This document shows positions 44,961 through 54,393 of a DNA stretch of 58,678 nt, piece after piece. How positions within the stretch are numbered: the stretch's first letter is position 1; each line of letters begins with the position of its first letter. The position numbers were made by a program, and so were the translations under genes. Location of the stretch: positions 1-58,678 of IMG/VR virus record IMGVR_UViG_3300045972_000025; one strand, written 5' to 3'. The notes beneath the pieces are model-generated. The model did no database searches. It was not told where the DNA came from and saw nothing but the letters and a program-made list of their open reading frames with translations. The DNA is from a virus.

Positions 44961-47051
44961 ATGGCTACGACTCCTAATTATAATTTTTATCTACCTGAAG
45001 TAGGGGATGGCTCAGTAAATTCTAGACCTTGGGGTCTACAGGTAAATGCTAATTTTACTAATATAGATGCTACTTTAAAGAGTCTAGCAGATGCTAATCA
45101 ACAGGAATCTGTACTTAATTTTCCTGGATGCGATCCTACTGGTGTTACAGATTCTTCTGCTGCTTTCAATGCAGCTATCCGAGCCAGTAAACGAGTATAT
45201 GTACCTTCTGGTATCTATATTCTGGATAATGTGGATCTGGCCAATGGTACTGAGCTCTATGGTGATGGTCCTACTTCTATTCTAAGACAGCCATCTACTG
45301 GTAATGGACGAATGATTAATGCTAATAGAAACAGTGGTGGTTCTTCTGATCCATCTACTAATCTAAAAGGCATCCATATTCATGATCTAAGAATGGAAGG
45401 TCGTGTAGCTACTTTAGGATTCTTCGAGCAATCATCTCTAGTATATGTCTCAGCTGTTTCATCTTTAATGATAGAACGCTGCACCTTCTATGCATGGCAA
45501 GGTGATGCTGTTACAATAGCCTCTGGTGACATCGATGGTCTGGAACGACACAATGAACATGTGACTGTAAGAGATTGCTTCTTTGATGGTTATAACAAAG
45601 ATAACAGACAGGGTATATCGATCTTAGATTGTAATGGCCTGTTGATTGAGAACTGCTCATTCGTTAACTGTACTCGTTCTAATATGCCTGGTGCTATTGA
45701 CTTCGAACCTAATGCATCTCAGTTAGCATATGGTGTAGCTAAGAATGTTACCATTAGAAAATGTAGATTCAAGAACATTGGTGGTAACGTAGGTACCATA
45801 GGCTTCATGTTATCTGGTGATCGTGGTACTAAGTGCCAGAATTTCTTGATTGAAGATTGTCAGATGGATACAATTGTGTATGGTATTGCTTTCCTAGCCC
45901 CTACATATACTGGTCTAAATAAATATAATCATAATGTAGTCGTTCGTGACGTTACTATAGTAAATGCCTCTGGTGGATTCTCTACCAATTTCGATAGTGT
46001 AAATAAAGGTCTGTTCGAGAATTTCTCTGTCACTGATTCATCTGTAACAGCTGGTAGATTCAATGCATGTAGTAACTTCGTCTTCAATTCTTGTTCATGG
46101 ACCAGAGACGTCATTGATGGGAATGGCTCAGTACAATTAGCTGATCTTAATTATAATTTTAGATTCAACGATTGCCGTTGGGAAGATTGTGGTGCTGCTG
46201 GTGGTGGCTTCGGTGTATTCTGTGTCAACAACCTGACCACTGAGACATCAGTCGCTATATCATTCGTTAACTGTAGATTTACATCTCCTCTTGGTAAGAT
46301 GTTGTATGCTATCTATGGTCCTGGTCATAGATTTGTAGCAGCTACCAATAAATTCATTGGTTGTACAGTTGATCCAGTACTTGGGAATAGTTTTGTGGCT
46401 GAAGAGACAGATACTTTATCTAATCTGTATACACCTGTGGCTACTGGTGTCACCACGGCTGGAACTCCAACATATACTACACAGTATGGGGAGTATAGAA
46501 GAGTTGGGAAGACTGTATTCTTTAGATCGCAGATTGAAACCAGTAACAGTACTGGTATGGCTGGCAACCTACAGATATCATTACCAACTGACGCTGATCA
46601 GATAGCAGGACAACCAGTGGCTTCTTTATACCCTGTATCGACTGTTGTAGATGGTGTAGCTTCTACTGGTGGTCAATTCGGTGCAATCAATCCTCTGGCT
46701 GTGTCTGGTGGTCATACTGGATCCATAAGAATGTTTATGACTGGTACTGGAGTAGCGAGTCAGATAACAACTCCAGCTGGTGCCTTCAAGGTGTATTCAA
46801 CTGGTGTATATACTGGTAGACTTCAAACTACTGCATTCCGTGGATCAATATCAGGAACTACTCTAACACTATCTTCTGATGCATATGGTGGATTGTTTGC
46901 TCTTAATCAGACTCTTGGTGGTTTCACAGGTTGTATAGTACCCACTACTATTACCACTAAGTTGTCTGGTACATTAGGTAAGGCTGGTTCAACATATACT
47001 GTATCTCAGACATATGGTACAATAGCAAACACTCAGATCTTATCATTCTAA
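44961..47051 (+). CDS. tailspike 1 with right-handed beta-helix, 696 aa
   Basis: The N-terminal ~40 residues (TPNYNFYLPEVGDGSVNSRP then WG...NANFTNIDATL) are shared with the next two genes and form a likely baseplate-attachment anchor. Residues about 60-460 follow a pectate-lyase-type beta-helix pattern starting with DSSAAFNAAIRASKRVYVPS, a hallmark of depolymerase spikes. The C-terminal part (YGEYRRVGKTVFFRSQI) resembles a fibre knob. It is probably a capsular or O-antigen depolymerase, but the catalytic residues cannot be placed. Confidence 0.75.
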   Translation: MATTPNYNFYLPEVGDGSVNSRPWGLQVNANFTNIDATLKSLADANQQESVLNFPGCDPTGVTDSSAAFNAAIRASKRVYVPSGIYILDNVDLANGTELYGDGPTSILRQPSTGNGRMINANRNSGGSSDPSTNLKGIHIHDLRMEGRVATLGFFEQSSLVYVSAVSSLMIERCTFYAWQGDAVTIASGDIDGLERHNEHVTVRDCFFDGYNKDNRQGISILDCNGLLIENCSFVNCTRSNMPGAIDFEPNASQLAYGVAKNVTIRKCRFKNIGGNVGTIGFMLSGDRGTKCQNFLIEDCQMDTIVYGIAFLAPTYTGLNKYNHNVVVRDVTIVNASGGFSTNFDSVNKGLFENFSVTDSSVTAGRFNACSNFVFNSCSWTRDVIDGNGSVQLADLNYNFRFNDCRWEDCGAAGGGFGVFCVNNLTTETSVAISFVNCRFTSPLGKMLYAIYGPGHRFVAATNKFIGCTVDPVLGNSFVAEETDTLSNLYTPVATGVTTAGTPTYTTQYGEYRRVGKTVFFRSQIETSNSTGMAGNLQISLPTDADQIAGQPVASLYPVSTVVDGVASTGGQFGAINPLAVSGGHTGSIRMFMTGTGVASQITTPAGAFKVYSTGVYTGRLQTTAFRGSISGTTLTLSSDAYGGLFALNQTLGGFTGCIVPTTITTKLSGTLGKAGSTYTVSQTYGTIANTQILSF

Positions 47052-47060
47052 AGGAACGTC

Positions 47061-49118
47061 ATGTCATCTAACACTCCTAATTATAATTTCTATCTCCCAG
47101 AGGATGGGGATGGTGTTGGTAACTCAAAACCATGGGGACCTGCAGTAAATGAGAATTTTACTATAATAGATGAATCTCTATCTGAGATGGTTACCAATAT
47201 ATCGCATAAAATCGATGATACTCAGGTAGTTACTCCAATTAAGTTTGGTTGTGTTGGTGATGGTGTAGCCAATGATTCAATAGGATTCAAAGAATTTTTA
47301 ACATACATAGCGTCTAACCATTGTATAGCTGATGGATTAGGTAAGATCTACAGATTGGTAGGATCAATGGATATCACACCAGTTGTCGATGTCTTTTTAA
47401 GGAATATGAAGATTATCACAGGTACTACAACTGGTGCTTATCTAGACCAGGTGGCTATAACATTTAATGGTGATGTTAATTTTGCATTCGAGAATTTCTC
47501 TATAGATGGGGAACGGGATATCCGTACTGATCTAGAACCATGGCATTATTACACTCAAGAACCAGCAGCATCAGGACAATATTCTCTACAACCACCGACT
47601 AATGTACCAATCATGATTACTGGATTTTATGCTAAGAAAGTAGACATGAGAAATGTCACTTTCACCAACATCCATGCACAGGCACCAATCATCATATTTA
47701 GTCGTGGACAGGTAAATATAGATGGCTTCGTCGCAAAAGGTTGTTCAAACGATGCCTTCGATATCAGACATATAAATGTTGATAATGAGACAGTAGAGAG
47801 ACGAGTAGTTGCTTATAATCATGGATGTACGAATCTTAATAATGCATTTGTCGAAAATAATGGAATCATGAAGGCACAATTCAGTGTTGATTGTACAAGT
47901 AAAACATCACCAGTAATTGGTGGTTCGTATGTTACTGTAAATAGAACGGATAATTTCTTCGCACAAGGTGCTTTTGGACTTATTGTTGCAGGTGGGACCT
48001 TTAATGCCAATAATATTGTTATTCATAACTATGGGACTGCTGGAATCGTTTTCGATAGAAATATGGTAGGAAGTCTTACTAATTGTCGTGTAGTCCATGA
48101 TGATGTAAATGCATGCTCTAATAATCCTTCTGGGGCAGTCTGGACTGAACAGATATATAGTTTCACACTGAGCAATGTTACTATCGATATTCTAGCACGT
48201 GATCCTCGTGAAGCTTTATTTGATAGTAGTGCGCTTGAATTATATGGTGTAACTGCTGATGTTGCTGATGCTTTACCAAATTATTATGGGACATCAACAC
48301 ACATAATTGATAATCTCTTCATAACTACAGCTGCTGCTGCTCATTTGAATAAAGGTATTCGTATATCATCATATAAAGGTTGTGAATATAAGATATCGAA
48401 TACAGTCATTGATGCATCAAATGCAGTATGGGCTCTCTCTTCTGAGAGCAATACACCTTCTGTACCTACTAGATATGTACATCTAAATAATGTTAATATT
48501 TCTGGTAATATGAGAGTATTCGATTGTTCTGAAATCTCACTCTCTTCTGTTAAGAGTAGTGGAACTTTAACATTCAATCGTGTATCTCAAGCCAGTCTTA
48601 ATAATTGTGAATATGCTGATGATTTTTATTATCAGAATACTACATTAGGCAAACTGACTGCTACGAAGTGTAAGATGGATAAACAATTTGTTCTCCAAGG
48701 TATAAATGGTGATGTAACACTCGATAGTTGTAAGATTGGACAAGACTTATATACTATGGTATACGCAAGTAATATTATTCCTAGATTTAATATGACTGGA
48801 GGAACTATTGGTCGCGTTACTAGTCTAGATGCTATTAGTTCTGCAATGATCTCTGGTGTAGAAACTGAAGATCGTATGGAATTTAAGAATGTCAAGACAT
48901 ATGTAGTGACAGGATGTACAGTGAAGTTAGCCAACCCTAATGCTTGTATCAGAGCAATGGAGACTACCCCAGGTTACACGGTTCGGGCTGTTATAAAGAA
49001 CAACTGTCTATGGATCAAAACCGGAACAGCTGCTGCTGGTTATATCTATAATGGTATTACAGGAACATTGATCGGTGATGCCTCCAACAATGATGAAGCA
49101 ACAATAGCCTGGGTTTAA
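47061..49118 (+). CDS. tailspike 2 with beta-helix, 685 aa
   Basis: Same N-terminal anchor (TPNYNFYLPEDGDGVGNSKP) followed by a beta-helix domain that is different from tailspike 1 (GVANDSIGFKEFLTYIAS in the start region). No knob like those of tailspikes 1 and 3 is obvious. ATG after AAAGGAACGTC, 9 bp behind the previous stop. Confidence 0.7.
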   Translation: MSSNTPNYNFYLPEDGDGVGNSKPWGPAVNENFTIIDESLSEMVTNISHKIDDTQVVTPIKFGCVGDGVANDSIGFKEFLTYIASNHCIADGLGKIYRLVGSMDITPVVDVFLRNMKIITGTTTGAYLDQVAITFNGDVNFAFENFSIDGERDIRTDLEPWHYYTQEPAASGQYSLQPPTNVPIMITGFYAKKVDMRNVTFTNIHAQAPIIIFSRGQVNIDGFVAKGCSNDAFDIRHINVDNETVERRVVAYNHGCTNLNNAFVENNGIMKAQFSVDCTSKTSPVIGGSYVTVNRTDNFFAQGAFGLIVAGGTFNANNIVIHNYGTAGIVFDRNMVGSLTNCRVVHDDVNACSNNPSGAVWTEQIYSFTLSNVTIDILARDPREALFDSSALELYGVTADVADALPNYYGTSTHIIDNLFITTAAAAHLNKGIRISSYKGCEYKISNTVIDASNAVWALSSESNTPSVPTRYVHLNNVNISGNMRVFDCSEISLSSVKSSGTLTFNRVSQASLNNCEYADDFYYQNTTLGKLTATKCKMDKQFVLQGINGDVTLDSCKIGQDLYTMVYASNIIPRFNMTGGTIGRVTSLDAISSAMISGVETEDRMEFKNVKTYVVTGCTVKLANPNACIRAMETTPGYTVRAVIKNNCLWIKTGTAAAGYIYNGITGTLIGDASNNDEATIAWV

Positions 49119-49138
49119 ATTTATCTTAAAGGATCACC

Positions 49139-51109
49139 ATGTCATCTAATACACCTAATTATAATTTGTACCTCCCAGAACTAGGAGATAGTACTAGTAA
49201 CTCCAAACCATGGGGTCGCCAATTCAATAACAATCTGACCATCATAGATACAGAATTAAAGAAATCTGAGACACATAGAGGAGCTGGTGTCATAAATGCA
49301 GTTTCAGATTTCGGCCTAGTAGCTACCAAGAAGGGTGACCGTACAACAGCTGCTACTAATACCCTGGCACTCAATGCTGCCATGGTCAGTGCTCAGGCTA
49401 CAGGTAGACCATTATACATCCCATCAGGTTGGTATGCTGTTAATCCATTAACTACCATAGTAGATAGTATGACTATGTACGGGGACCATGGTGGATACAA
49501 TTCTACATTATCTAAAGGTACTGCTACTATCTTAGATTTCGGTAATGCTCTGGGTCAAGATGGACAGAAATGTATAAATGTTAATCCCCCAGCTGATGGA
49601 TTACAACAGATCAAGACCTTTGAGATCAGAGATATAGTATTCTTCTCAGATGGTGTATCTGGAGCACCTCAATACTTCATCTATAAGAAAATTGCTACGA
49701 ACATGAAGATTCGTGGCTGCAGCTTCCAAGGTAAAGTAGGTACTACAGGATATCCGGGTTATGCTATAGCACATCAATCAGACTATGGTCTCACCATTGA
49801 GTCTTGCACATTCTTGTATCTCTATTGTGAAGGTGCTATATTATTCAAACACGATGGTAACCTAGACGGTAATACTGGATCATGGTCGTATGGATGTTCT
49901 GTAACTGATTGTGATATCTCATTAGGTACGTATGGTAAGTATGGTATCAACATCCAAGGTGGTGTTGGTTATAAGGTAACTAGGACTGTAATAGAAGGAA
50001 CATCTGACACTGGTATAAAATGTAATACTACTCCAACAGCTAATTTAGACTATACATGGGGATTAGTATTAGACACTGTATATTTCGAAGGAAATACAAA
50101 CTATCATTTAGATATATCGAGCCCTCATAATGCCAGCTCTCAAGCCATCATATATGGTGGACAGATGCAGGGTGGTAATATTAATCTAGGAGCTAGTGGT
50201 ACTATCACTATCATGGGATTAACGATATCATCTGGTATATGTCGTATAATGGGGTCAGCTAATGCTGCAGTCAAATTAATAAATTGTGCTGGTTTCTTTA
50301 TTCAGAATAATACAGTTCTATCAGCTAATCCTGTGTCAACACAATGGAGTCCCAGAGATTATTCATATAGATGGAATGAGGATTCACATGATGTAGATTA
50401 TCAGGAAGTAGAATGTCTCCCATTATCAGGTGGTGTAGATAACGTAGCTAGTACTATACAGTGGCATAGTGTGTCTGGTACTAAGCCCGATATCGGGAAT
50501 GGATCACTTCGAGGTTGGTATACTCGTAAGGGTGATCTCATAACACTTAATCTCAATCTAATTCCTGGTACCACTACTGTATGGGGTGATGCTGCTCAAG
50601 GCTGGATATTCATATTCCCCAATTTTACAGCAGCTGATACCGCTGTAGGTAATTGGGTCGCTGAAGATTATAATACTATCACATATGCTGGTCACTTCAG
50701 AGCTATTACTAATAGCAATCAGTTTATGTTAAGTATAGATAATGCCAATTCAGCTGTATCTGCTAGTGTACCTATGACATGGAATTATAATGCTGGATCG
50801 GTTGTAGCTGGTGTGTCATTCAATGGTTACATTCGTGGTGGTGATAATATCTTACATGTGACATCAGGTACTACTCCCACAGTAGGGCAGACTGTGTATG
50901 CCACTGGTCTGATGAAGAATGTTACTATCGCTGGTGCTGCCACTCTAGCAGCTGGTGACACAGCAGCATTCTCACTGACTAAGTTAGTTCCAGCTGGTAT
51001 TGGATATAACGATACTACTCAAGTAAGTTCTCCTGTTGCTATGACTACGAACAAGCCAAACCCAGATAATCTTAGTATGCAGATTACATACAAAGTATTT
51101 AAGCTCTAA
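49139..51109 (+). CDS. tailspike 3 with beta-helix, 656 aa
   Basis: Anchor TPNYNLYLPELGDSTSNSKP, then a third distinct beta-helix (LALNAAMVSAQATGRPLYIP at about residues 75-95) and a C-terminal module with LRGWYTRKGDLITLNLNL and a jelly-roll-like end. Followed by a terminator. Three anchor-sharing spikes suggest a branched host-recognition apparatus. Confidence 0.73.
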   Translation: MSSNTPNYNLYLPELGDSTSNSKPWGRQFNNNLTIIDTELKKSETHRGAGVINAVSDFGLVATKKGDRTTAATNTLALNAAMVSAQATGRPLYIPSGWYAVNPLTTIVDSMTMYGDHGGYNSTLSKGTATILDFGNALGQDGQKCINVNPPADGLQQIKTFEIRDIVFFSDGVSGAPQYFIYKKIATNMKIRGCSFQGKVGTTGYPGYAIAHQSDYGLTIESCTFLYLYCEGAILFKHDGNLDGNTGSWSYGCSVTDCDISLGTYGKYGINIQGGVGYKVTRTVIEGTSDTGIKCNTTPTANLDYTWGLVLDTVYFEGNTNYHLDISSPHNASSQAIIYGGQMQGGNINLGASGTITIMGLTISSGICRIMGSANAAVKLINCAGFFIQNNTVLSANPVSTQWSPRDYSYRWNEDSHDVDYQEVECLPLSGGVDNVASTIQWHSVSGTKPDIGNGSLRGWYTRKGDLITLNLNLIPGTTTVWGDAAQGWIFIFPNFTAADTAVGNWVAEDYNTITYAGHFRAITNSNQFMLSIDNANSAVSASVPMTWNYNAGSVVAGVSFNGYIRGGDNILHVTSGTTPTVGQTVYATGLMKNVTIAGAATLAAGDTAAFSLTKLVPAGIGYNDTTQVSSPVAMTTNKPNPDNLSMQITYKVFKL

Positions 51110-51157
51110 TGGCATCTGTATATTTATTTATGCCTCAGAATGGATTCTTTCTATTAT

Positions 51158-51182
51158 AATGACCCTCTTTCGAGGGTCATTT
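51158..51182 (+). terminator. bidirectional terminator between convergent units
   Basis: AATGACCCTC, loop TTTC, GAGGGTCATT followed by T. It separates the plus-strand tailspikes from the minus-strand Hsp20 gene, whose stop is at 51206. Confidence 0.85.
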
Positions 51183-51205
51183 AGCAAGGTCATCAGTAGG
51201 GTAAT

Positions 51206-51634
51206 TTAGTTAATAGGAATAGTCTTGGGCTTCTTTTCTTCAGGAATAATCTTCTCTAACTGAATCTTAAGAAGACCATCCTCTAAAGAAGCATCGATTA
51301 CTTCGATATCTTCAGCGAGATTAAATACTTTCTTAAATTCTCGCTTAGCAATACCACGATACTTAGTGTCTGTGGTTGAATCAGGTTCTGGCTGCTTTAC
51401 ATGTTCAATAGCAAGAACACCTTCTGATACAGTGATGTTCAGGTCGGCTTTCTTGAACCCAGCTAATGCCATCTCGATCAAGAACTTATTAGGTTCAGTC
51501 TCAATGATATTATGTGGGGGATATGTAGATCGCTTGTTATTCACAAGGAAATGATCAACATCGTTGAAGATATGATCAAATCCAAGGAACCATGGATCTA
51601 GTTGATTTAGAAATTCTACTCGGTATCGTGTCAT
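51206..51634 (-). CDS. small heat-shock protein (Hsp20/alpha-crystallin)
   Basis: 142-aa protein of normal length for the family. The alpha-crystallin core has NIIETEPNKFLIEMALAGFK, DLNITVSEGVLAIEH and the conserved strand DASLEDGLLKIQLEK (A/GxLxNGxLxIxxxK type). These ATP-independent holdases bind unfolded proteins; in phages they may protect virion assembly. On the reverse strand AAGGAG lies about 6 bp before the ATG. Confidence 0.9.
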   Translation of the reverse strand: MTRYRVEFLNQLDPWFLGFDHIFNDVDHFLVNNKRSTYPPHNIIETEPNKFLIEMALAGFKKADLNITVSEGVLAIEHVKQPEPDSTTDTKYRGIAKREFKKVFNLAEDIEVIDASLEDGLLKIQLEKIIPEEKKPKTIPIN

Positions 51635-51669
51635 GATGACTCCTTTTAGTTAAGCGAGTATTTGTTATA

Positions 51670-51688
51670 GTGTCCCCGAAGGCAACAC
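51670..51688 (-). terminator. hairpin with TTCG loop between the two minus-strand genes
   Basis: On the minus strand it reads GTGTTGCC, TTCG, GGGACAC. It lies downstream of the metallophosphoesterase stop and upstream of the Hsp20 start. There is no U-tract, so termination is uncertain; it could also be a processing or stability element. Confidence 0.4.
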
Positions 51689-51729
51689 CTGATGACCTTG
51701 CATAATTATTACTTTGAAGTCAGAAATTT

Positions 51730-52893
51730 CTAGGATCGTTTATAGAATTTTCCAGCTGATACACAGTAGTTCTGACTGAATACTATATGTTCAGGAACTA
51801 CCTCACGCTTCTTAGGATCGATATGTACTATAGCGAAACTGTTCTGATATTGACACATTCCTGGTACATATTCAGCATCAACCTTAGCCATACAACCTGT
51901 AGTAAGCCAGAATACTGATCCAAACTGTTCATTAACCTTAGTACGGAATCCTGGCTTATGGGTGTGGCTTGATACACCACACATGACGAAGTTATCAATA
52001 CCATGATGATCAGTTACGAAACAATCGTAATATACCTTGTAATTCTTCTTGACCTCATCACGTATCTCTGATGGTTTATATGCTGATAGATCAAACTTAG
52101 ATACGAGATTAATCTCATGTTCATCCAACCCTAGTAGCTTGGATAAGCTTATACCCATCAGATCCATGAGTGATCTAAGATTAGGTGTCCGATCAGCCAT
52201 ATGACGAAGAATTCTGAATTCGTGATTGCCCATGATGAAGTCTATCTGAGCCTTAGGGCATGCCTTACGCAATGGCTTGAAGAATTTCTCTCTCATGAAG
52301 TCATAACGTTCTTTTAAGTTGATTTGTCTAGGATCCTGATCGAACTTACTGAACTCATATTCGTCGAACATATCCCCATTGAGGACGATAATGTCAGGCT
52401 GAATTCTCTTAGCTGTATCTAGGAAGACACCGAGAACAAAGGGATCAGCTTCTTTATCATGAAGATCTGATCCTATGAGGATAGTCTTAAGATGCTTAGT
52501 GTTCTGATCCTTTTCATACTTACTTATATATGGTACTACTTCCATCTCATAGAAACCACGATACCTGTCTAACGATGCATGCTTGGCGATATCCTTCTCT
52601 AATTGAGCAGCACCACGACCATGTTCTAGACCAGCCTTACGTCGGAACTCAAGGAATGTCCCGAACTTATTACTGTAGCAGCGATCACTGTACCTACCAT
52701 GAATACGGTAGAAATCTCTAGTGATGTACTTGTATGGATGTAGTTCCTTCACTCTACGGAGATCTTCGATGAGTTCTTTTGATGAGACCTTGGGATTGAA
52801 TTTCTTACTCATCTCAGACAGTAGTGCCAAGTGTGCCTGAGACTTCTTTGATTCTTGTTCTACACGACTTTGTTCAAGTTTCTTCTTTGACAT
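51730..52893 (-). CDS. metallophosphoesterase with N-terminal HNH-associated repeat, 387 aa
   Basis: Phosphoesterase motifs in order: GSDLHDKEAD, LNGDMFDE, MGNHEFR and GVSSHTHKPG, the calcineurin-like D-x-H / GD / GNH / H-x-H metal-site series. Before it, residues about 37-90 (ELIEDLRRVKELHPYKYITR and FGTFLEFRRKAGL) resemble the DNA-binding repeat that accompanies HNH homing endonucleases. Such fusions suggest a nucleic-acid-directed nuclease or phosphatase. ATG at 52893 with AAGGAG upstream on the minus strand. Confidence 0.8.
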   Translation of the reverse strand: MSKKKLEQSRVEQESKKSQAHLALLSEMSKKFNPKVSSKELIEDLRRVKELHPYKYITRDFYRIHGRYSDRCYSNKFGTFLEFRRKAGLEHGRGAAQLEKDIAKHASLDRYRGFYEMEVVPYISKYEKDQNTKHLKTILIGSDLHDKEADPFVLGVFLDTAKRIQPDIIVLNGDMFDEYEFSKFDQDPRQINLKERYDFMREKFFKPLRKACPKAQIDFIMGNHEFRILRHMADRTPNLRSLMDLMGISLSKLLGLDEHEINLVSKFDLSAYKPSEIRDEVKKNYKVYYDCFVTDHHGIDNFVMCGVSSHTHKPGFRTKVNEQFGSVFWLTTGCMAKVDAEYVPGMCQYQNSFAIVHIDPKKREVVPEHIVFSQNYCVSAGKFYKRS

Positions 52894-53066
52894 TCAGTAG
52901 CTCCTTCAACTAGCCTTAAAAAGTCAGGAAATTTCCCGTAATCTGCGTTAGAACCCTAATACTTTACTGGACTACGATTGCATATGAAATAGTTCTGTAA
53001 ACAGTTGTCGGACTCGAAGTTAATACACGATTGTTTATTATTTCCGATGCCAAGTAATATAGGTAC
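52894..53066. other. divergent promoter region
   Basis: A 173-bp gap between a minus-strand and a plus-strand gene. On the plus strand it holds the promoter 53031-53060. For the minus strand I see only AT-rich stretches and the ribosome site, no clear promoter match. No small gene fits. Confidence 0.5.
53031..53060 (+). promoter_or_regulatory. early-type promoter, copy 1 (transglycosylase)
   Basis: TTGTTT (53031-53036), 18-bp spacer, TAATAT (53055-53060). The spacing is identical to the other copies in this region. The transcript would start close to the ATG at 53067, implying a leaderless or nearly leaderless mRNA. Confidence 0.55.
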
Positions 53067-53723
53067 ATGGAAGAAAATGGTCTCCAAAAGTACATAATCC
53101 AAGCATGTAGCAACCGATCCTTCGGTCCTGAGATCCTCCACGGTCTCATCAAGAAGGAATCTGGTTACGATGAGGATGCAGTCAGCCAGCAGGGAACCAG
53201 AGGTCTGTGTCAATTAACTAAGGTCACGATCCTCGAGCTGATTGATAAGTACAATCTCCCACTGACTGTTGAGCAAGCCTTCGAGCCACAGAATCAGATC
53301 CTGTTAGCTAGTCTCAGACTCGAAGACATGATTCATGCTCTATCTTCTAGGTATCCCAAACTCAATAGAGTTAAACATCTCGAATTAGCTCTTCATGCCT
53401 ACAACTCAGGATACTCTGCTGTTACGAAGGCAGTAACTGAAGGTGGGATAAAGAACTATAGGAAATTCCTACCAGTCTATGCAGATAAGCATTATGCTAA
53501 GTCAGTCATGGTGCTTAGTACAGACTGGGTTCCAGTATCTACATATGAGACGATGAAGTCCAGTGGTCTGGAAACTCAGATATTTCCATTCCTAATAATG
53601 TTACTTCTAGTTGCTTATTCACTGAAGTATTATAGGATGGGGATCAAATATGTCACTAGAAACAAATCTTGTAGAAGATGCTATAATCCTCATCCATCAA
53701 ATGAAGAACGAGTTCCTGCATGA
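53067..53723 (+). CDS. lytic transglycosylase with C-terminal membrane anchor
   Basis: SLT-type motifs: KKESGYDED (catalytic Glu, about residue 29), GTRGLCQLT (about 44-52) and HAYNSGYSAV (about 109-118). These enzymes cleave peptidoglycan glycan strands. A hydrophobic segment (IFPFLIMLLLVAYSLKYY) near residues 170-188, followed by a basic tail, suggests anchoring of the C-terminus in the inner membrane, unlike a soluble endolysin. ATG 53067 lacks a clear ribosome site. The 3' end overlaps the next gene by 74 bp. Confidence 0.8.
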   Translation: MEENGLQKYIIQACSNRSFGPEILHGLIKKESGYDEDAVSQQGTRGLCQLTKVTILELIDKYNLPLTVEQAFEPQNQILLASLRLEDMIHALSSRYPKLNRVKHLELALHAYNSGYSAVTKAVTEGGIKNYRKFLPVYADKHYAKSVMVLSTDWVPVSTYETMKSSGLETQIFPFLIMLLLVAYSLKYYRMGIKYVTRNKSCRRCYNPHPSNEERVPA

Positions 53724-53958
53724 ACATCCTGACCACAATAAGTTAGCTAACGAGATCATCTCGATTCTTAGAACAGAAGCACCAAGGATCGATAAGAATC
53801 ATGATATTCTATCTATAATCACATTCAATCTCGTACGTATGTCTGTCTGTATCCCTGAAGAATATGAAAAGAACGAGATAGTAGAGAAGTTTCTAGACCG
53901 TGTACAAGAACTCTGTAACCTATACAAAGGATCTATTACCCAACCTGTGGTAGAGTAG
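53650..53958 (+). CDS. hypothetical protein, 102 aa
   Basis: ATG 53650, with GGATGGGG upstream, starts inside the transglycosylase gene, in another frame. Helical, polar protein (LIHQMKNEFLHEHPDH, KLANEIISILRTEAP). No domain recognised; coupling to the transglycosylase could mean a lysis-related regulator, but this is inference. Confidence 0.5.
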   Translation: MSLETNLVEDAIILIHQMKNEFLHEHPDHNKLANEIISILRTEAPRIDKNHDILSIITFNLVRMSVCIPEEYEKNEIVEKFLDRVQELCNLYKGSITQPVVE

Positions 53959-53984
53959 AGTATAAGGTTACGGAAGGAGTATCA

Positions 53985-54386
53985 GTGTGTAAATGGTCTA
54001 GGGGTTTCGACATAGCTGCGTCGTCAGCTAAGCACTCTAATGCTCCAGCTGCCCGGACTCGGATGGGAGCTGCATTATTCAATGGATCTAAACTTGTATC
54101 CATTGGATTTAATACCTATTTCAAGTCCCATCCTGAACACCTTGTCCATGGGCGAGGTCAGAAGAAGTATTTCGAGAACATTCACGCTGAACAAGCAGCA
54201 CTTATCAAGAGAAAGCATTACGATGGTGATGACAACCTTATAATGTACGTGTGGCGCGAGCTCGATAATGGTGCTCCTGCTCATTCTAAGCCATGTGAGA
54301 TGTGTCAGCGACTGATGAAGATTGGTGGGGTAAAGAAGGTAAGATTCCTGGAACCTGATGGTTCATGGGCTGAAATGAAGTTTTGA
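53985..54386 (+). CDS. cytidine/deoxycytidylate deaminase-fold protein, 133 aa
   Basis: GTG start at 53985 with AAGGAG 5 bp upstream. Zinc-deaminase motifs: NIHAEQAAL (His67, Glu69) and SKPCEMCQRLM (PCxxC, Cys104 and Cys107). The HAE plus PCxxC arrangement is that of dCMP/cytidine deaminases, which feed dUMP or modify bases. The spacing fits a small, single-domain enzyme. Substrate not assignable from the sequence. Confidence 0.82.
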   Translation: MCKWSRGFDIAASSAKHSNAPAARTRMGAALFNGSKLVSIGFNTYFKSHPEHLVHGRGQKKYFENIHAEQAALIKRKHYDGDDNLIMYVWRELDNGAPAHSKPCEMCQRLMKIGGVKKVRFLEPDGSWAEMKF

Positions 54387-54393
54387 AATAAAG

